From an uncultured Eubacterium sp. (GTDB lineage Bacteria > Bacillota > Clostridia > Lachnospirales > Lachnospiraceae), in NCBI GenBank assembly GCA_910579145.1, contig CAJTTQ010000020.1, positions 1 to 31,869 on the forward strand: DNA of 31,869 nucleotides, written 5' to 3'. The position numbers were made by a program, and so were the translations under genes. Shown here piece by piece: positions 23,506 through 31,445 of the stretch (position 1 is the stretch's first letter; every line of letters starts with the position of its first letter). The notes under the pieces were generated by a model. That model had not been told where the DNA came from and searched no databases. It saw only the letters and a program-made list of their open reading frames with translations.

Positions 23506-24465
23506 ATGAAGATCGTATTTATGGAAGCGGATAATCTTGGCAGGGACATCGATCTGTCCATGTTTGACCGTCTGGGGGAAGTGACGGTGTACGGAACGTC
23601 GGAGCCGTCGGAAGACGCGGCTAGGATTCGCGATGCGGACATCGTCATTGCCAATAAGGTTCTGATGAATGAAGCGCTTTTAAAATCGGCAGAACGTGTG
23701 AAATTGATATGTCTTACGGCGACCGGAACGAATGTCGTCGATTTTCCCTATGTGAACGGCAGGGGCATCACGGTGGCGAATGTAAAGGGATATTCGACGA
23801 TGTCGGTCGCGCAGCATACGTTTGCTCTCTTGTTTTATGTGTATGAAAAGCTGGCGTATTACGATTCGTTTGTAAAAAGCGGTGAGTATGCCGGAAGCGA
23901 TATGTTCTGCCATTTTGCGCAGCCGTTCCATGAACTGGCGGGTAAGATTTGGGGGATCGTCGGACTTGGTGAGATCGGGCGCAAGGTGGCGCAGATCGCG
24001 ACGGCGTTCGGCTGCCATGTCGTGTATTATTCGACATCTGGAAGGAATGGGAATACTTCGTATCCCCGTCTGGATTTTAATACGCTTTTGAAAACGTCGA
24101 ATATTATTTCCATCCATGCGCCGCTCCATGCGGCGACAGAGAAATTGTTTGATGCCTCAGCGTTTGACCGGATGAAAAAGGATGCCGTCCTCCTGAATCT
24201 GGGCCGGGGTCCCATCGTAGACCAGGCGGCGCTGGCAGATGCCATTGTCTCGGGCAAAATAGCCGGGGCAGGTATCGATGTGTTGGAACAGGAACCGCCG
24301 GAACCGGATGACCCGCTGCTAAAGATCCAGGACAGTAAAAAGCTGGTTGTGACACCTCATATGGCGTGGGCGACCTGCGAGGCCAGGAGACGATGCGCGG
24401 ATGAAGTGTATGAGAATATTGTGAGTTGGTTGAAAGGAGTTAAGAGAAATGTCGTTACAGAATGA
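23506..24465 (+). CDS. D-2-hydroxyacid dehydrogenase, glycerate-dehydrogenase-like
   Basis: A 319-residue NAD-dependent dehydrogenase. The dinucleotide motif GLGEIG is at 153-158; the catalytic set is Arg234 (NLGRGPIVD), Glu263 (EQEPPEP) and His285 (VTPHMAWAT). It opens MKIVFMEADNLG, the usual start of this subfamily, so I place the start at 23506; the upstream in-frame ATG at 23476 would add ten residues. The enzyme reduces or oxidises a 2-hydroxyacid such as glycerate/hydroxypyruvate; the exact substrate cannot be told. Its last 17 bases overlap the next gene, so the two are translated together. Confidence 0.85.
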   Translation: MKIVFMEADNLGRDIDLSMFDRLGEVTVYGTSEPSEDAARIRDADIVIANKVLMNEALLKSAERVKLICLTATGTNVVDFPYVNGRGITVANVKGYSTMSVAQHTFALLFYVYEKLAYYDSFVKSGEYAGSDMFCHFAQPFHELAGKIWGIVGLGEIGRKVAQIATAFGCHVVYYSTSGRNGNTSYPRLDFNTLLKTSNIISIHAPLHAATEKLFDASAFDRMKKDAVLLNLGRGPIVDQAALADAIVSGKIAGAGIDVLEQEPPEPDDPLLKIQDSKKLVVTPHMAWATCEARRRCADEVYENIVSWLKGVKRNVVTE

Positions 24466-25477
24466 AAAAAAGGTTCCGAGTAAGGTACGGATCAAGGGGA
24501 TAAGCCTGATGCTGGCAGTTATTGTGGCCGTATCAAATATGGAAGGGAACTTCGGGGGAGGAACCCAGGCGGTGCAGGCGGCTGTCGTCTCGGAGCCTTC
24601 TCCGGCGCCAGAGGGGATGACGCCGCAGGAGAAGTGGGAGAAGGAGACGATGCCGGAGGAGACGTGGAAACCGGGGGAAATGCCGGAAGAAGTCTGGAAA
24701 GAGAGTCCGCTCGGAAGCGCCGGTGTGCTCGAAGGGAAATCGGTGCTGGTAAGCATCTTTGTCAAGGATAAGCAAACAAAATGGACAAAAAAGGAGAAAA
24801 AGGAGACGGGCAAAAAGGTAAGGGCCGCGGCAAAATATCTTAGCAGTCAGGCGAAAAGATACGGGAAAAAGGCGAACTTGATCGTAAGCACGGAGAAAAA
24901 TAAAAAACTCTGTTATACGTTTGAGACGGATATGAAAGTAACGGACCGATCCCATCTGAAATTGAATAAAAAGATCCAGAAATTCATCGATGAAAGTATT
25001 TATGTGGAGGAGATCCGTAAGAAATATAAGACCGACAGTGTGGGATTCCTTCTTCATATAAATAAATCTGGAGTCAGTTACACGTTACCCCACTGTGTAG
25101 AAGAAAAGGACAAAGATTTTTATGAGTGTTCTTCGATGTTTTCCAGTGACGGCTATCAGGAAACGGGGGCCGCTACGTTCGCGCATGAGATCCTGCACCT
25201 TTTTGGCGCGCCGGATCTTTATGAAAGGTCGCTCCCGGATGGCATTACGTCCTCTTTTGTGCGCTATATCGGGAAGAAATTCCCGAATGAGATCATGTTT
25301 ACCTCCTATACAAAAGATGGAAGGCAGCTGAAATACAAGATCAAGAATACGATCAGCCGCGTGACGGCATATTTTCTCGGATGGAAAGAGAAGATCCCGG
25401 AACAAAAAAAATATCCGCTGGCGGATAATGACCCGAGGGGGAGTTTTCACGACGGGACGTCGCTTCCGAATAAGTGA
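24449..25477 (+). CDS. Secreted protein with a metzincin/M6-like HExxHxxGxxD motif
   Basis: A 342-residue exported protein. Residues 1-45 are a long basic-then-hydrophobic signal peptide ending near AVQAA. A Pro/Glu/Trp-rich linker follows with the unit MPEExWK twice (about 68-84). The domain from about 95 contains His246-Glu247-x-x-His250-x-x-Gly253-x-x-Asp256 (HEILHLFGAPDLYE), a zinc-peptidase motif closest to snapalysin or M6-type immune-inhibitor proteins, with Asp as the third ligand. Two cysteines (about 216 and 227) may form a bond. I know no exact family. It overlaps the dehydrogenase gene by 17 bases with AAGGAG inside it; the pairing of a cytoplasmic dehydrogenase and a secreted peptidase has no clear reason. 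Confidence 0.68.
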   Translation: MSLQNEKKVPSKVRIKGISLMLAVIVAVSNMEGNFGGGTQAVQAAVVSEPSPAPEGMTPQEKWEKETMPEETWKPGEMPEEVWKESPLGSAGVLEGKSVLVSIFVKDKQTKWTKKEKKETGKKVRAAAKYLSSQAKRYGKKANLIVSTEKNKKLCYTFETDMKVTDRSHLKLNKKIQKFIDESIYVEEIRKKYKTDSVGFLLHINKSGVSYTLPHCVEEKDKDFYECSSMFSSDGYQETGAATFAHEILHLFGAPDLYERSLPDGITSSFVRYIGKKFPNEIMFTSYTKDGRQLKYKIKNTISRVTAYFLGWKEKIPEQKKYPLADNDPRGSFHDGTSLPNK

Positions 25478-25512
25478 CACGTATCGAAGGAGTATAAAAC
25501 AGCACACTGGCC

Positions 25513-25540
25513 TTGACAATAAAGTGGTTTCATCTATAAT
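25513..25540 (+). promoter_or_regulatory. Promoter of the secreted esterase
   Basis: Perfect TTGACA (25513-25518) and perfect TATAAT (25535-25540) at 16 bp. It is the best promoter in the window and gives a leader of about 72 bases. Confidence 0.75.
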
Positions 25541-25619
25541 GATAGTAAGGTCATAAATATCATTTAGATCTTTTGTTACTCAATAAGAGAAAGCCAGTTG
25601 GCAAGAAGGAGGAATCGCT

Positions 25620-26981
25620 ATGTTTAAAAAGATAGCAGGAAAGTCCCTGTGCGTCGTACTTGCGACGGGGGTCATCTGCTCAGGATTTTCAGGCAGCTAT
25701 TCGCAGGCAGCGAAAAAGGCAAAGCTGAAAACAAAGAAAGTGTCTATGGAAGTGGGAAAAAAGAAGAAGATCACGATAACAAACCGGAATAAAAAGGCCG
25801 TTTACCGTTTCGTCTCCTCTTCCAAGAAAAAGGCATCGGTTTCAAAAAGCGGTGTCATTACAGCGAAAAAAGCGGGAAAGGTGAGCATTACCGTGACGGA
25901 AAAGCTGAAGAAAAAGACCCGGAAATTAGGTAAGGTAACTGTTCAGATCAAGGCGAAAGAGACGAGTAAGGTTCCAGTACAGACTCCGGCAGCGCCGATT
26001 GTTTCGGCTCCTCCGGCCGTACCTTCCGCAGCGCCGGCATCTGCTTCCCCGACGATCGAACCGACGACACAGCCGACGATCGAACCGACAAGTGAGCCGA
26101 CCGTACCACCGACGCCGGCATCGACCATGAAACCGATCGGACCGTATATTGAGGACACGAATTCCGACGTTCCAGATGATTTTTCTAAAGTCATCAAGGA
26201 GAACGAGGGAACGGTAGAAGATATCACCTATGAATCGACGGTGATCAAAGAGGGTGCCACTGTCACGAGGAAGGCAAAAGTCGTTCTGCCGAAAGATTAC
26301 AGCGCGGATAAGAAGTATCCAGTCGTGTACATGCAGCACGGTATTTTTGGAAATGAGACTACGATGTATGGGGAAAAGGTGCAGAACGTATTTTGGAACG
26401 CGATGGCCAATGGCGACGCGGAAGAAATGATCGCGGTATTTCCGAATGCGTGCGCGAATGAAACCGGAGGATCGGTGGGCGGAAACAATGGATTTAACGT
26501 GGAGCACTACGCCGCCTACAATAACTTCCTCAACGATCTGAAAGAATGTTTGATGCCTTATATCAATGAGCACTATTCGACGCTGACAGGACGGGAAAAT
26601 ACAGCGATCTGCGGATTTTCCATGGGAGGGCGTGTGACGCTGCACATCGGCTTTACACTGCAGGATACATTCCGCTATGTCGGTGCTTTTTGTCCGGCGC
26701 CTGGTATTTTCACCCACAGCGATAATGGTGTGAATGAGACAGGGCTCTTTACTCCGGAAACATTTACACTTCAGGAACCTTATATGGACGATACGCTCGT
26801 CATGATCGTGAAGGGAACGACCGATGGTACGGTAAAACAGTTCCCGAAGGACTATCACGACGCGCTGACGGCTAACGGTGTACCTCATATTTACTTTGAG
26901 TTACCGGGCGGTCACGATGGCAGCGTTTACAAACCAGGACTCTATAATTTCCTTCGCCGTATTTTCCATCGGGAAGGATAA
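25620..26981 (+). CDS. Secreted esterase (esterase D / CE1-like) with an Ig-like domain
   Basis: A 453-residue exported protein. Residues 1-31 are a signal peptide; 35-120 a Lys-rich Big_2-like domain (VSKSGVITAKKAGKVSI); 121-185 a Pro/Thr/Ser linker with repeats of the PTxEPT type; and 186-453 an alpha/beta-hydrolase. Its nucleophile Ser334 lies in GFSMGG, the acid is probably Asp402 (GTTDGT), and His432 lies in GGHDGS. Early in the domain is YPVVYMQHGIFGNE. The fold fits CE1-type carbohydrate esterases (feruloyl or acetyl xylan) and esterase D. The linker and Ig domain suggest it is held at or displayed from the surface. GGAGG precedes the ATG. Confidence 0.82.
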   Translation: MFKKIAGKSLCVVLATGVICSGFSGSYSQAAKKAKLKTKKVSMEVGKKKKITITNRNKKAVYRFVSSSKKKASVSKSGVITAKKAGKVSITVTEKLKKKTRKLGKVTVQIKAKETSKVPVQTPAAPIVSAPPAVPSAAPASASPTIEPTTQPTIEPTSEPTVPPTPASTMKPIGPYIEDTNSDVPDDFSKVIKENEGTVEDITYESTVIKEGATVTRKAKVVLPKDYSADKKYPVVYMQHGIFGNETTMYGEKVQNVFWNAMANGDAEEMIAVFPNACANETGGSVGGNNGFNVEHYAAYNNFLNDLKECLMPYINEHYSTLTGRENTAICGFSMGGRVTLHIGFTLQDTFRYVGAFCPAPGIFTHSDNGVNETGLFTPETFTLQEPYMDDTLVMIVKGTTDGTVKQFPKDYHDALTANGVPHIYFELPGGHDGSVYKPGLYNFLRRIFHREG

Positions 26982-27003
26982 CATGTGAGAGAGGCGGAGC
27001 CTT

Positions 27004-27046
27004 ACGAAGCTTGATGAGATCTAGCTGAGTAGGGCTTCGTTTTTTT
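27004..27046 (+). terminator. Terminator of the esterase
   Basis: ACGAAGC (27004-27010) pairs with GCTTCGT (27034-27040) around a 23-base loop, followed by a T-run 27040-27046. The loop is long, but the U-tract is good. Confidence 0.55.
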
Positions 27047-27051
27047 GCGGA

Positions 27052-27765
27052 TCATTGTTCGTTTGTGACGTCGCCGTTTCCGGTAATGGAGATCGGTTCG
27101 CCGCGGGTAACCGGTTCCGTGCCGAGCAGTACTGTACCGACATCTTTACATCTTGCGATATATTCGCGAAATGTGCGGTAAGGCTGTCCGCCATACTTAT
27201 AAAAATCGGTCGGGATACCAGTGCAGTCAAGTCCGACGCGGCTGCCGATGAATAAGGCGCGGTAAATATGATATTCCTGCGTGACGATGACCGGATTTTT
27301 CAGGCCGAATATATCATGGGCGCGCACCATGCTGTCGTAGGTGGAAAAACCGGCGTGATCCATGAAGATATCCTGCGAGGGGACGCCGGCGTTTACCGCG
27401 TACTGCTTCATGACCTGTACTTCGTTATATCCGTCCCGCCCGTGGTCTCCGCTCATCAGGATTTTTGGGGCAAGTCCGTTTTGATAACAGGAGATGCCCT
27501 TGTCGAGCCGGTCTCTCAGCATCGGAGATGGTTCATTCCCGCGCAGGCCGGCGCCAAGGATCACGATACAGTCATGGTTCTTCTCGTTGTCGTCGAGGGG
27601 ATCTTCTTCTGAAAGCCTGAGGATCTGTCCCGAAGTACTTATCGTGACCCAAAGATTTAAACCCAGGACGCACAAACAGCCGAGGAGTGCGAGAGCACCC
27701 CCCGACAGTAAAAGACGTTTCAGTATCGGATGTTTTTTCTTTGATTTTGTATTCTTGATCGACAT
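27052..27765 (-). CDS. SanA/YdcF-family membrane protein (DUF218)
   Basis: A 237-residue protein with a basic N-terminus and one transmembrane helix (about 17-40), then a DUF218 domain: CIVILGAGLRGNEPSPMLRDRL, KILMSGDHGRDGYNEVQVM, EYHIYRALFIG. SanA proteins affect the barrier function of the envelope (vancomycin sensitivity in E. coli). The enzymatic activity is not settled. GGAG lies upstream of the ATG and the gene follows the TrpB2 gene by 34 bases on the same strand, so they are probably co-transcribed. Confidence 0.8.
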   Translation of the reverse strand: MSIKNTKSKKKHPILKRLLLSGGALALLGCLCVLGLNLWVTISTSGQILRLSEEDPLDDNEKNHDCIVILGAGLRGNEPSPMLRDRLDKGISCYQNGLAPKILMSGDHGRDGYNEVQVMKQYAVNAGVPSQDIFMDHAGFSTYDSMVRAHDIFGLKNPVIVTQEYHIYRALFIGSRVGLDCTGIPTDFYKYGGQPYRTFREYIARCKDVGTVLLGTEPVTRGEPISITGNGDVTNEQ

Positions 27766-27799
27766 GATAAATCTCCATTCCGTAGCGTCAGTACATCAT

Positions 27800-29167
27800 T
27801 TATATTGTTGGCAGTTTGGCAAGGCTGGATTCGATCTCGGCGTCCGTCGGAATGTAATCGGTCATGTCACCGTCGTTGAATTTCTGGTAAGCGACCATAT
27901 CAAAATAGCCGGTTCCGGTAAGTCCGAATACGATATTTTTTGCTTCACCCGTCTGCTTGCATTTAAGCGCTTCGTCGATCGCTACCCGGATCGCGTGGCT
28001 GCTCTCCGGCGCCGGAAGGATCCCCTCGACTTTTGCAAACTGCTGTGCGGCCTGGAATACGTCCGTCTGTCCGACACTCCTTGCTTCCACGTATCCGTCT
28101 TCGTACAACTGGGATACGACGGAACTCATGCCGTGATAACGGAGTCCGCCCGCATGGTTGGCAGACGGTATGAAACCGCTTCCGAGCGTGTACATTTTCG
28201 CGAGCGGGCAGACTTTTCCCGTGTCACAGAAATCGTAACGGTAGCTGCCGCGCGTCAGGGACGGGCAGGAAGCCGGCTCGACCGCAATGATCTGATAATC
28301 CGCCTCACCGCGGAGGATTTCCCCGGCAAATGGGGAGATCAGTCCGCCGAGATTGGAACCTCCCCCGGCGCAGCCGATGATCATATCCGCTTTGATCCCG
28401 TATTTGTCCAATGCTGTTTTCGTTTCTAAGCCGATGATCGACTGGTGAAGGAGAACCTGGGAGAGAACGGAGCCCAGTACATAGCGGTATCCGTCCTGCG
28501 TCGTGGCCGCTTCTACCGCTTCCGAAATGGCGCAGCCAAGACTCCCGGTCGTCCCTGGAAATTCCTCATTGATCTTCCGGCCGACGTTCGTATCCATCGA
28601 CGGCGACGGTGTAACTTTTGCTCCATACGTCCGCATCACTTCGCGCCGGAACGGTTTCTGCTCGTAGGAAACTTTTACCATATAGACCTGGCAGTCCAGA
28701 TCAAAATAGGAACATGCCATCGAGAGAGCCGTACCCCACTGCCCGGCACCGGTTTCGGTCGTCACGCCTTTTAAGCCCTCCTGCTTCGCGTAGTAAGCCT
28801 GGGCGATGGCCGAGTTGAGTTTGTGGCTGCCCGAAGTATTATTTCCTTCAAATTTGTAGTAGATATGTGCCGGCGTGTCCAGCGCTTTTTCCAGACAGTA
28901 CGCCCTCGTGAGCGGGGAAGGCCGGTACATTTTATAAAAGTTCCGTATTTCTTCCGGTATATCAATATACGGTGTCGTATCGTCCAGTTCCTGTCTGGCC
29001 AGTTCTTCGCAGAATACGGGTGTTAATTCGTCTAACGTGATCGGTTTCATTGTCCCCGGATTTAAGAGCGGAGCCGGTTTGTTTTTCATATCGGCACGTA
29101 CGTTATACCACTGGGCCGGCATCTCCTTTTCTTCCAGATAGATTTTGTATGGAATTTCCATTGACAT
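27800..29167 (-). CDS. TrpB2-type tryptophan synthase beta-like enzyme
   Basis: A 455-residue fold-type II PLP enzyme. The PLP lysine is Lys116 in SGSHKLNSA; Glu138 in TETGAGQWG, and GCAGGGSN near 263-270 for the cofactor phosphate. Length and the extra N-terminal region (about 80 residues before the conserved core, with EEKEMPAQWYN) match TrpB2, which converts indole and serine to tryptophan without depending on TrpA. No trpA or other trp gene is adjacent. Some members act on other substrates, so the role in tryptophan making or indole salvage is inference. Start at 29167 has GAGGG; ATG 29161 is possible. Confidence 0.88.
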   Translation of the reverse strand: MSMEIPYKIYLEEKEMPAQWYNVRADMKNKPAPLLNPGTMKPITLDELTPVFCEELARQELDDTTPYIDIPEEIRNFYKMYRPSPLTRAYCLEKALDTPAHIYYKFEGNNTSGSHKLNSAIAQAYYAKQEGLKGVTTETGAGQWGTALSMACSYFDLDCQVYMVKVSYEQKPFRREVMRTYGAKVTPSPSMDTNVGRKINEEFPGTTGSLGCAISEAVEAATTQDGYRYVLGSVLSQVLLHQSIIGLETKTALDKYGIKADMIIGCAGGGSNLGGLISPFAGEILRGEADYQIIAVEPASCPSLTRGSYRYDFCDTGKVCPLAKMYTLGSGFIPSANHAGGLRYHGMSSVVSQLYEDGYVEARSVGQTDVFQAAQQFAKVEGILPAPESSHAIRVAIDEALKCKQTGEAKNIVFGLTGTGYFDMVAYQKFNDGDMTDYIPTDAEIESSLAKLPTI

Positions 29168-29242
29168 AGTTTGTTTCCCTCTTTTCTAAATAATGTGGTC
29201 GGTTTCATGCGAAAGGCCCGGCATGCTGCAAAAAGCCAGGTA

Positions 29243-29776
29243 TCATGCGCTCATATCAAAATTCATGCCTGCCAGAAGATTGCGGTTCATATCCCGCTGC
29301 AGTTTCGCATAAGGATTTAAAGCCTTCGTCGTACGCATCGTCGTATGGGTCGTGCCGCCCGAAACATATACGCGGCCGCATTCCGGACATACCGAAGTGT
29401 GGAGCGTGACGGTGGCGGAAACGAGCTGTTTGTTTGGCTTACTTCCCTCAGCAACCGCATTGGCCACATGCTGCTTTTCGTGCGCCATTACGGTAGATGC
29501 CGCATTTCCGGGATCAATGTGGCCCGGCGTTTTAAAGGAGACATCGTTTTCATTCGAACCATCTACGTATTTTCGGTTTTTGCATGTCTGGCATTCGCCT
29601 TTTTCGACTTTTCTGCCGGACGTGGCAGCTTCCGTACCGTTTGTTTTATCCGTGCGGACGGGGTCCTCGCCGCCGCGCATGATCCGGTCTGCTCCTGTGA
29701 CCGGAGACACCGGATTGGCGTTATAAACAGGATAAAAAGTATCATAGGCTCCCACTCCGTGGATCGCAAGACTCAT
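29243..29776 (-). CDS. SprA-like HExxH protein with two CxxC pairs
   Basis: A 177-residue protein without a signal peptide. Residues 62-65 (CQTC) and 130-133 (CPEC) could form one split zinc knuckle. In between is GHIDPGNAASTVMAHEKQHV with His99-Glu100-x-x-His103, the HExxH motif of the SprA-related putative metalloprotease family. The N-terminal 50 residues are polar and probably disordered. An AGGGGGGA site lies before the ATG and a clear promoter (29830-29858) before that. Function unknown; a possible operon with TrpB2 and SanA follows (75-bp gap). Confidence 0.68.
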   Translation of the reverse strand: MSLAIHGVGAYDTFYPVYNANPVSPVTGADRIMRGGEDPVRTDKTNGTEAATSGRKVEKGECQTCKNRKYVDGSNENDVSFKTPGHIDPGNAASTVMAHEKQHVANAVAEGSKPNKQLVSATVTLHTSVCPECGRVYVSGGTTHTTMRTTKALNPYAKLQRDMNRNLLAGMNFDMSA

Positions 29777-29798
29777 AGGAATCCCCCCTTATTTTGTT

Positions 29799-29814
29799 CG
29801 TGTATCAGTACACG
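29799..29814. promoter_or_regulatory. Inverted repeat in the leader of the SprA-like gene
   Basis: CGTGTA-TCAG-TACACG, perfect 6-bp arms. It lies just downstream of the promoter, so it may be an operator or a leader hairpin. Confidence 0.4.
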
Positions 29815-29829
29815 GGGTTTTATATGGAA

Positions 29830-29858
29830 ATTATACATCAATGGAAATGGGATTTCAA
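29830..29858 (-). promoter_or_regulatory. Promoter of the SprA-like gene
   Basis: On the minus strand TTGAAA (29858-29853), 17-bp spacer, TATAAT (29835-29830), about 53 bases before the ATG. Confidence 0.65.
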
Positions 29859-29963
29859 TAGGGAGATGGGAGTTTGTTATCCGCGTTCGGAAAATGAAAA
29901 CTTTTTTGTACTGGAATATTAGACTATGCTTTTTCTCTATATATAAATATTTGATATAAGTAT

Positions 29964-29992
29964 TTGCTATCAAAAAAACGCAATGTTATACT
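29964..29992 (+). promoter_or_regulatory. Promoter of the small protein and hydrolase unit
   Basis: TTGCTA (29964-29969), 17-bp spacer, TATACT (29987-29992), 57 bp before the ATG at 30050. The 273-bp gap also holds the divergent promoter and its inverted repeat; I see nothing else. Confidence 0.55.
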
Positions 29993-30049
29993 GGATTTGA
30001 AAAAAGTAACGATCAACACTTAGATTTATGGAAATGGAAGTGAATCAGT

Positions 30050-30316
30050 ATGTATCCAAACGGGAAACGGGAACGGACGATTCAGAATATGCGGGATGCC
30101 GGATGCAGTGAGGACACCATCAGCCGTTTTTTATTATGCGATCAGGCAGGTGATACGAAGGGCGGGCTGAATATCCTGTCTCATCACAGAAAGCATTTAC
30201 TGGATGAACTTCATGGCAGGCAGAAAGAAATCGACTGTCTGGATTACTTGATCTATCAGATCGAGAAGAGCAGCCGCCTGTGCGGCGGAAGGGGGGAAGA
30301 GGATGCAAAATCGTAA
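30050..30316 (+). CDS. Small protein of unknown function, coupled to the hydrolase gene
   Basis: An 88-residue cytoplasmic protein with no family name I can give. Residues 8-30 (TIQNMRDAGCSEDTISRFLL) look like a helix-turn-helix-sized unit with an SEDTI turn, and residues 45-75 (HHRKHLLDELHGRQKEIDCL) are a heptad-like amphipathic helix, so a dimer is possible. This architecture is seen in small regulators of Lachnospiraceae, which is an impression. GGAAGTGA lies before the ATG. Its last 14 bases overlap the hydrolase start, so they are translated together. It may regulate the hydrolase, which is inference. Confidence 0.6.
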   Translation: MYPNGKRERTIQNMRDAGCSEDTISRFLLCDQAGDTKGGLNILSHHRKHLLDELHGRQKEIDCLDYLIYQIEKSSRLCGGRGEEDAKS

Positions 30317-31445
30317 AAATATGTGGATGCGGAAAAAGGAGAAAAAGATTGTGCTTCGCCTTTTCGTCATAATGTTGCTTCTCTTTGCCATATCAGGCTG
30401 TAACAGCACCAGAACACTAACAGAATCGGAACAGCTGGCAGATCAAAAAAAGAATGGGAGCAGGAATGGAAAAGAGAACGTGATCACACTAACATCCGAA
30501 ATCGTGTCACTGGCCGACGGGTTATCGGCGGTAAAATATGAGGGAGATGACGGGTTTCAAGATTTTTTAGAGCAGGGCGGTGCCTCTTCGGATCAAGAGG
30601 TCATGCGGTATCTGACGGAGCAGATGTTGTCATCCGTTCCCGGTCTATCCTTTTTCGGTGACATCTTTGGGTGCAGTACGTTGTCGGTGAGGAGCCCGGA
30701 GGGGGAGCATTTGTTTGGCAGGAATTTTGACTGGAACCGGTGTGAGGCGCTTGTCGTCCAGTCGGTGCCGGAGGAAGGGTACGCCTCGCTGTCTACGGTA
30801 AACATGGATTTTATCCGCGTGGGGGTGGGGATGGATCTGGAGCAGCTGCCGGATCGGATCAAAGTGATGGCCGCGCTGTATGCGCCGTTGGACGGCATGA
30901 ATGAAAAGGGATTGTGCGTTTCGGTCAATATGATCGAGGATTCCGACACGATCGACCAGAAGACCGGCAAGGCAGGGCTTACTACGACTACGGCAGTCCG
31001 GCTGTTACTAAAACAGGCAGCAGATGTGGACGAGGCGCTGGCGCTTTTGAAACAGTATGACCTGCATGCCTCCATGAACATGATGATACATTTTGCCCTC
31101 TCGGATACGAGCGGGCGGAGCGTGGCAGTGGAATATGTGGATGACCAGATGGTTGTCACCGATACGCCTGTCGTCACGAATTTTTATTTGGCGGCGGGAG
31201 AGAAACAGGGGATAGGCACCGAGCAGTCCCATACCCGTTATGACATGCTGATGGATGTATTAAAAAACAATGACACGCTGAGCATGGATGGCGTACGTGA
31301 TGCACTTGACCGCGTGAGCAAACACAATTTTGGGACGCCTGAGACGACGGAATGGAGTATAGTATATAATCAGGACAGCGGTGAGGCCGCGTACTATCAC
31401 AGGGAACATTATGATACCGTGTACCGGTTTTCTGTTTCCCGGTAA
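30303..31445 (+). CDS. Lipoprotein of the choloylglycine hydrolase / linear amide C-N hydrolase family
   Basis: A 380-residue Ntn-type hydrolase homologue. The signal peptide (residues 1-32) ends in ISGC with Cys33 to be lipidated. The hydrolase core starts at FGCSTLSV: Cys124, Arg140 and Asp143 (GRNFDW), whose spacing (16 and 19) equals Cys2/Arg18/Asp21 of bile salt hydrolase. NEKGLCVSVNMIE and TNFYL follow as in the family. Such enzymes cut amide bonds of bile salts, penicillin V, or acyl-homoserine lactones. The catalytic Cys lies about 90 residues after the lipid anchor, so it must be freed by proteolysis to become N-terminal. ATG 30303 has AGGGGGG; later ATGs at 30321 and 30327 have no site. 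Substrate unknown. Confidence 0.8.
   Translation: MQNRKNMWMRKKEKKIVLRLFVIMLLLFAISGCNSTRTLTESEQLADQKKNGSRNGKENVITLTSEIVSLADGLSAVKYEGDDGFQDFLEQGGASSDQEVMRYLTEQMLSSVPGLSFFGDIFGCSTLSVRSPEGEHLFGRNFDWNRCEALVVQSVPEEGYASLSTVNMDFIRVGVGMDLEQLPDRIKVMAALYAPLDGMNEKGLCVSVNMIEDSDTIDQKTGKAGLTTTTAVRLLLKQAADVDEALALLKQYDLHASMNMMIHFALSDTSGRSVAVEYVDDQMVVTDTPVVTNFYLAAGEKQGIGTEQSHTRYDMLMDVLKNNDTLSMDGVRDALDRVSKHNFGTPETTEWSIVYNQDSGEAAYYHREHYDTVYRFSVSR

Noticed and set aside
25926..26888. 320-residue leftward frame opposite the esterase
   Set aside because: Arg/Cys-rich low-complexity translation caused by the Pro/Thr linker read backwards; the plus-strand gene has signal peptide, domains and active site.
27494..28429. 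311-residue rightward frame opposite the SanA-like and TrpB2 genes
   Set aside because: It spans two convincing minus-strand genes and the gap between them, with no domain.
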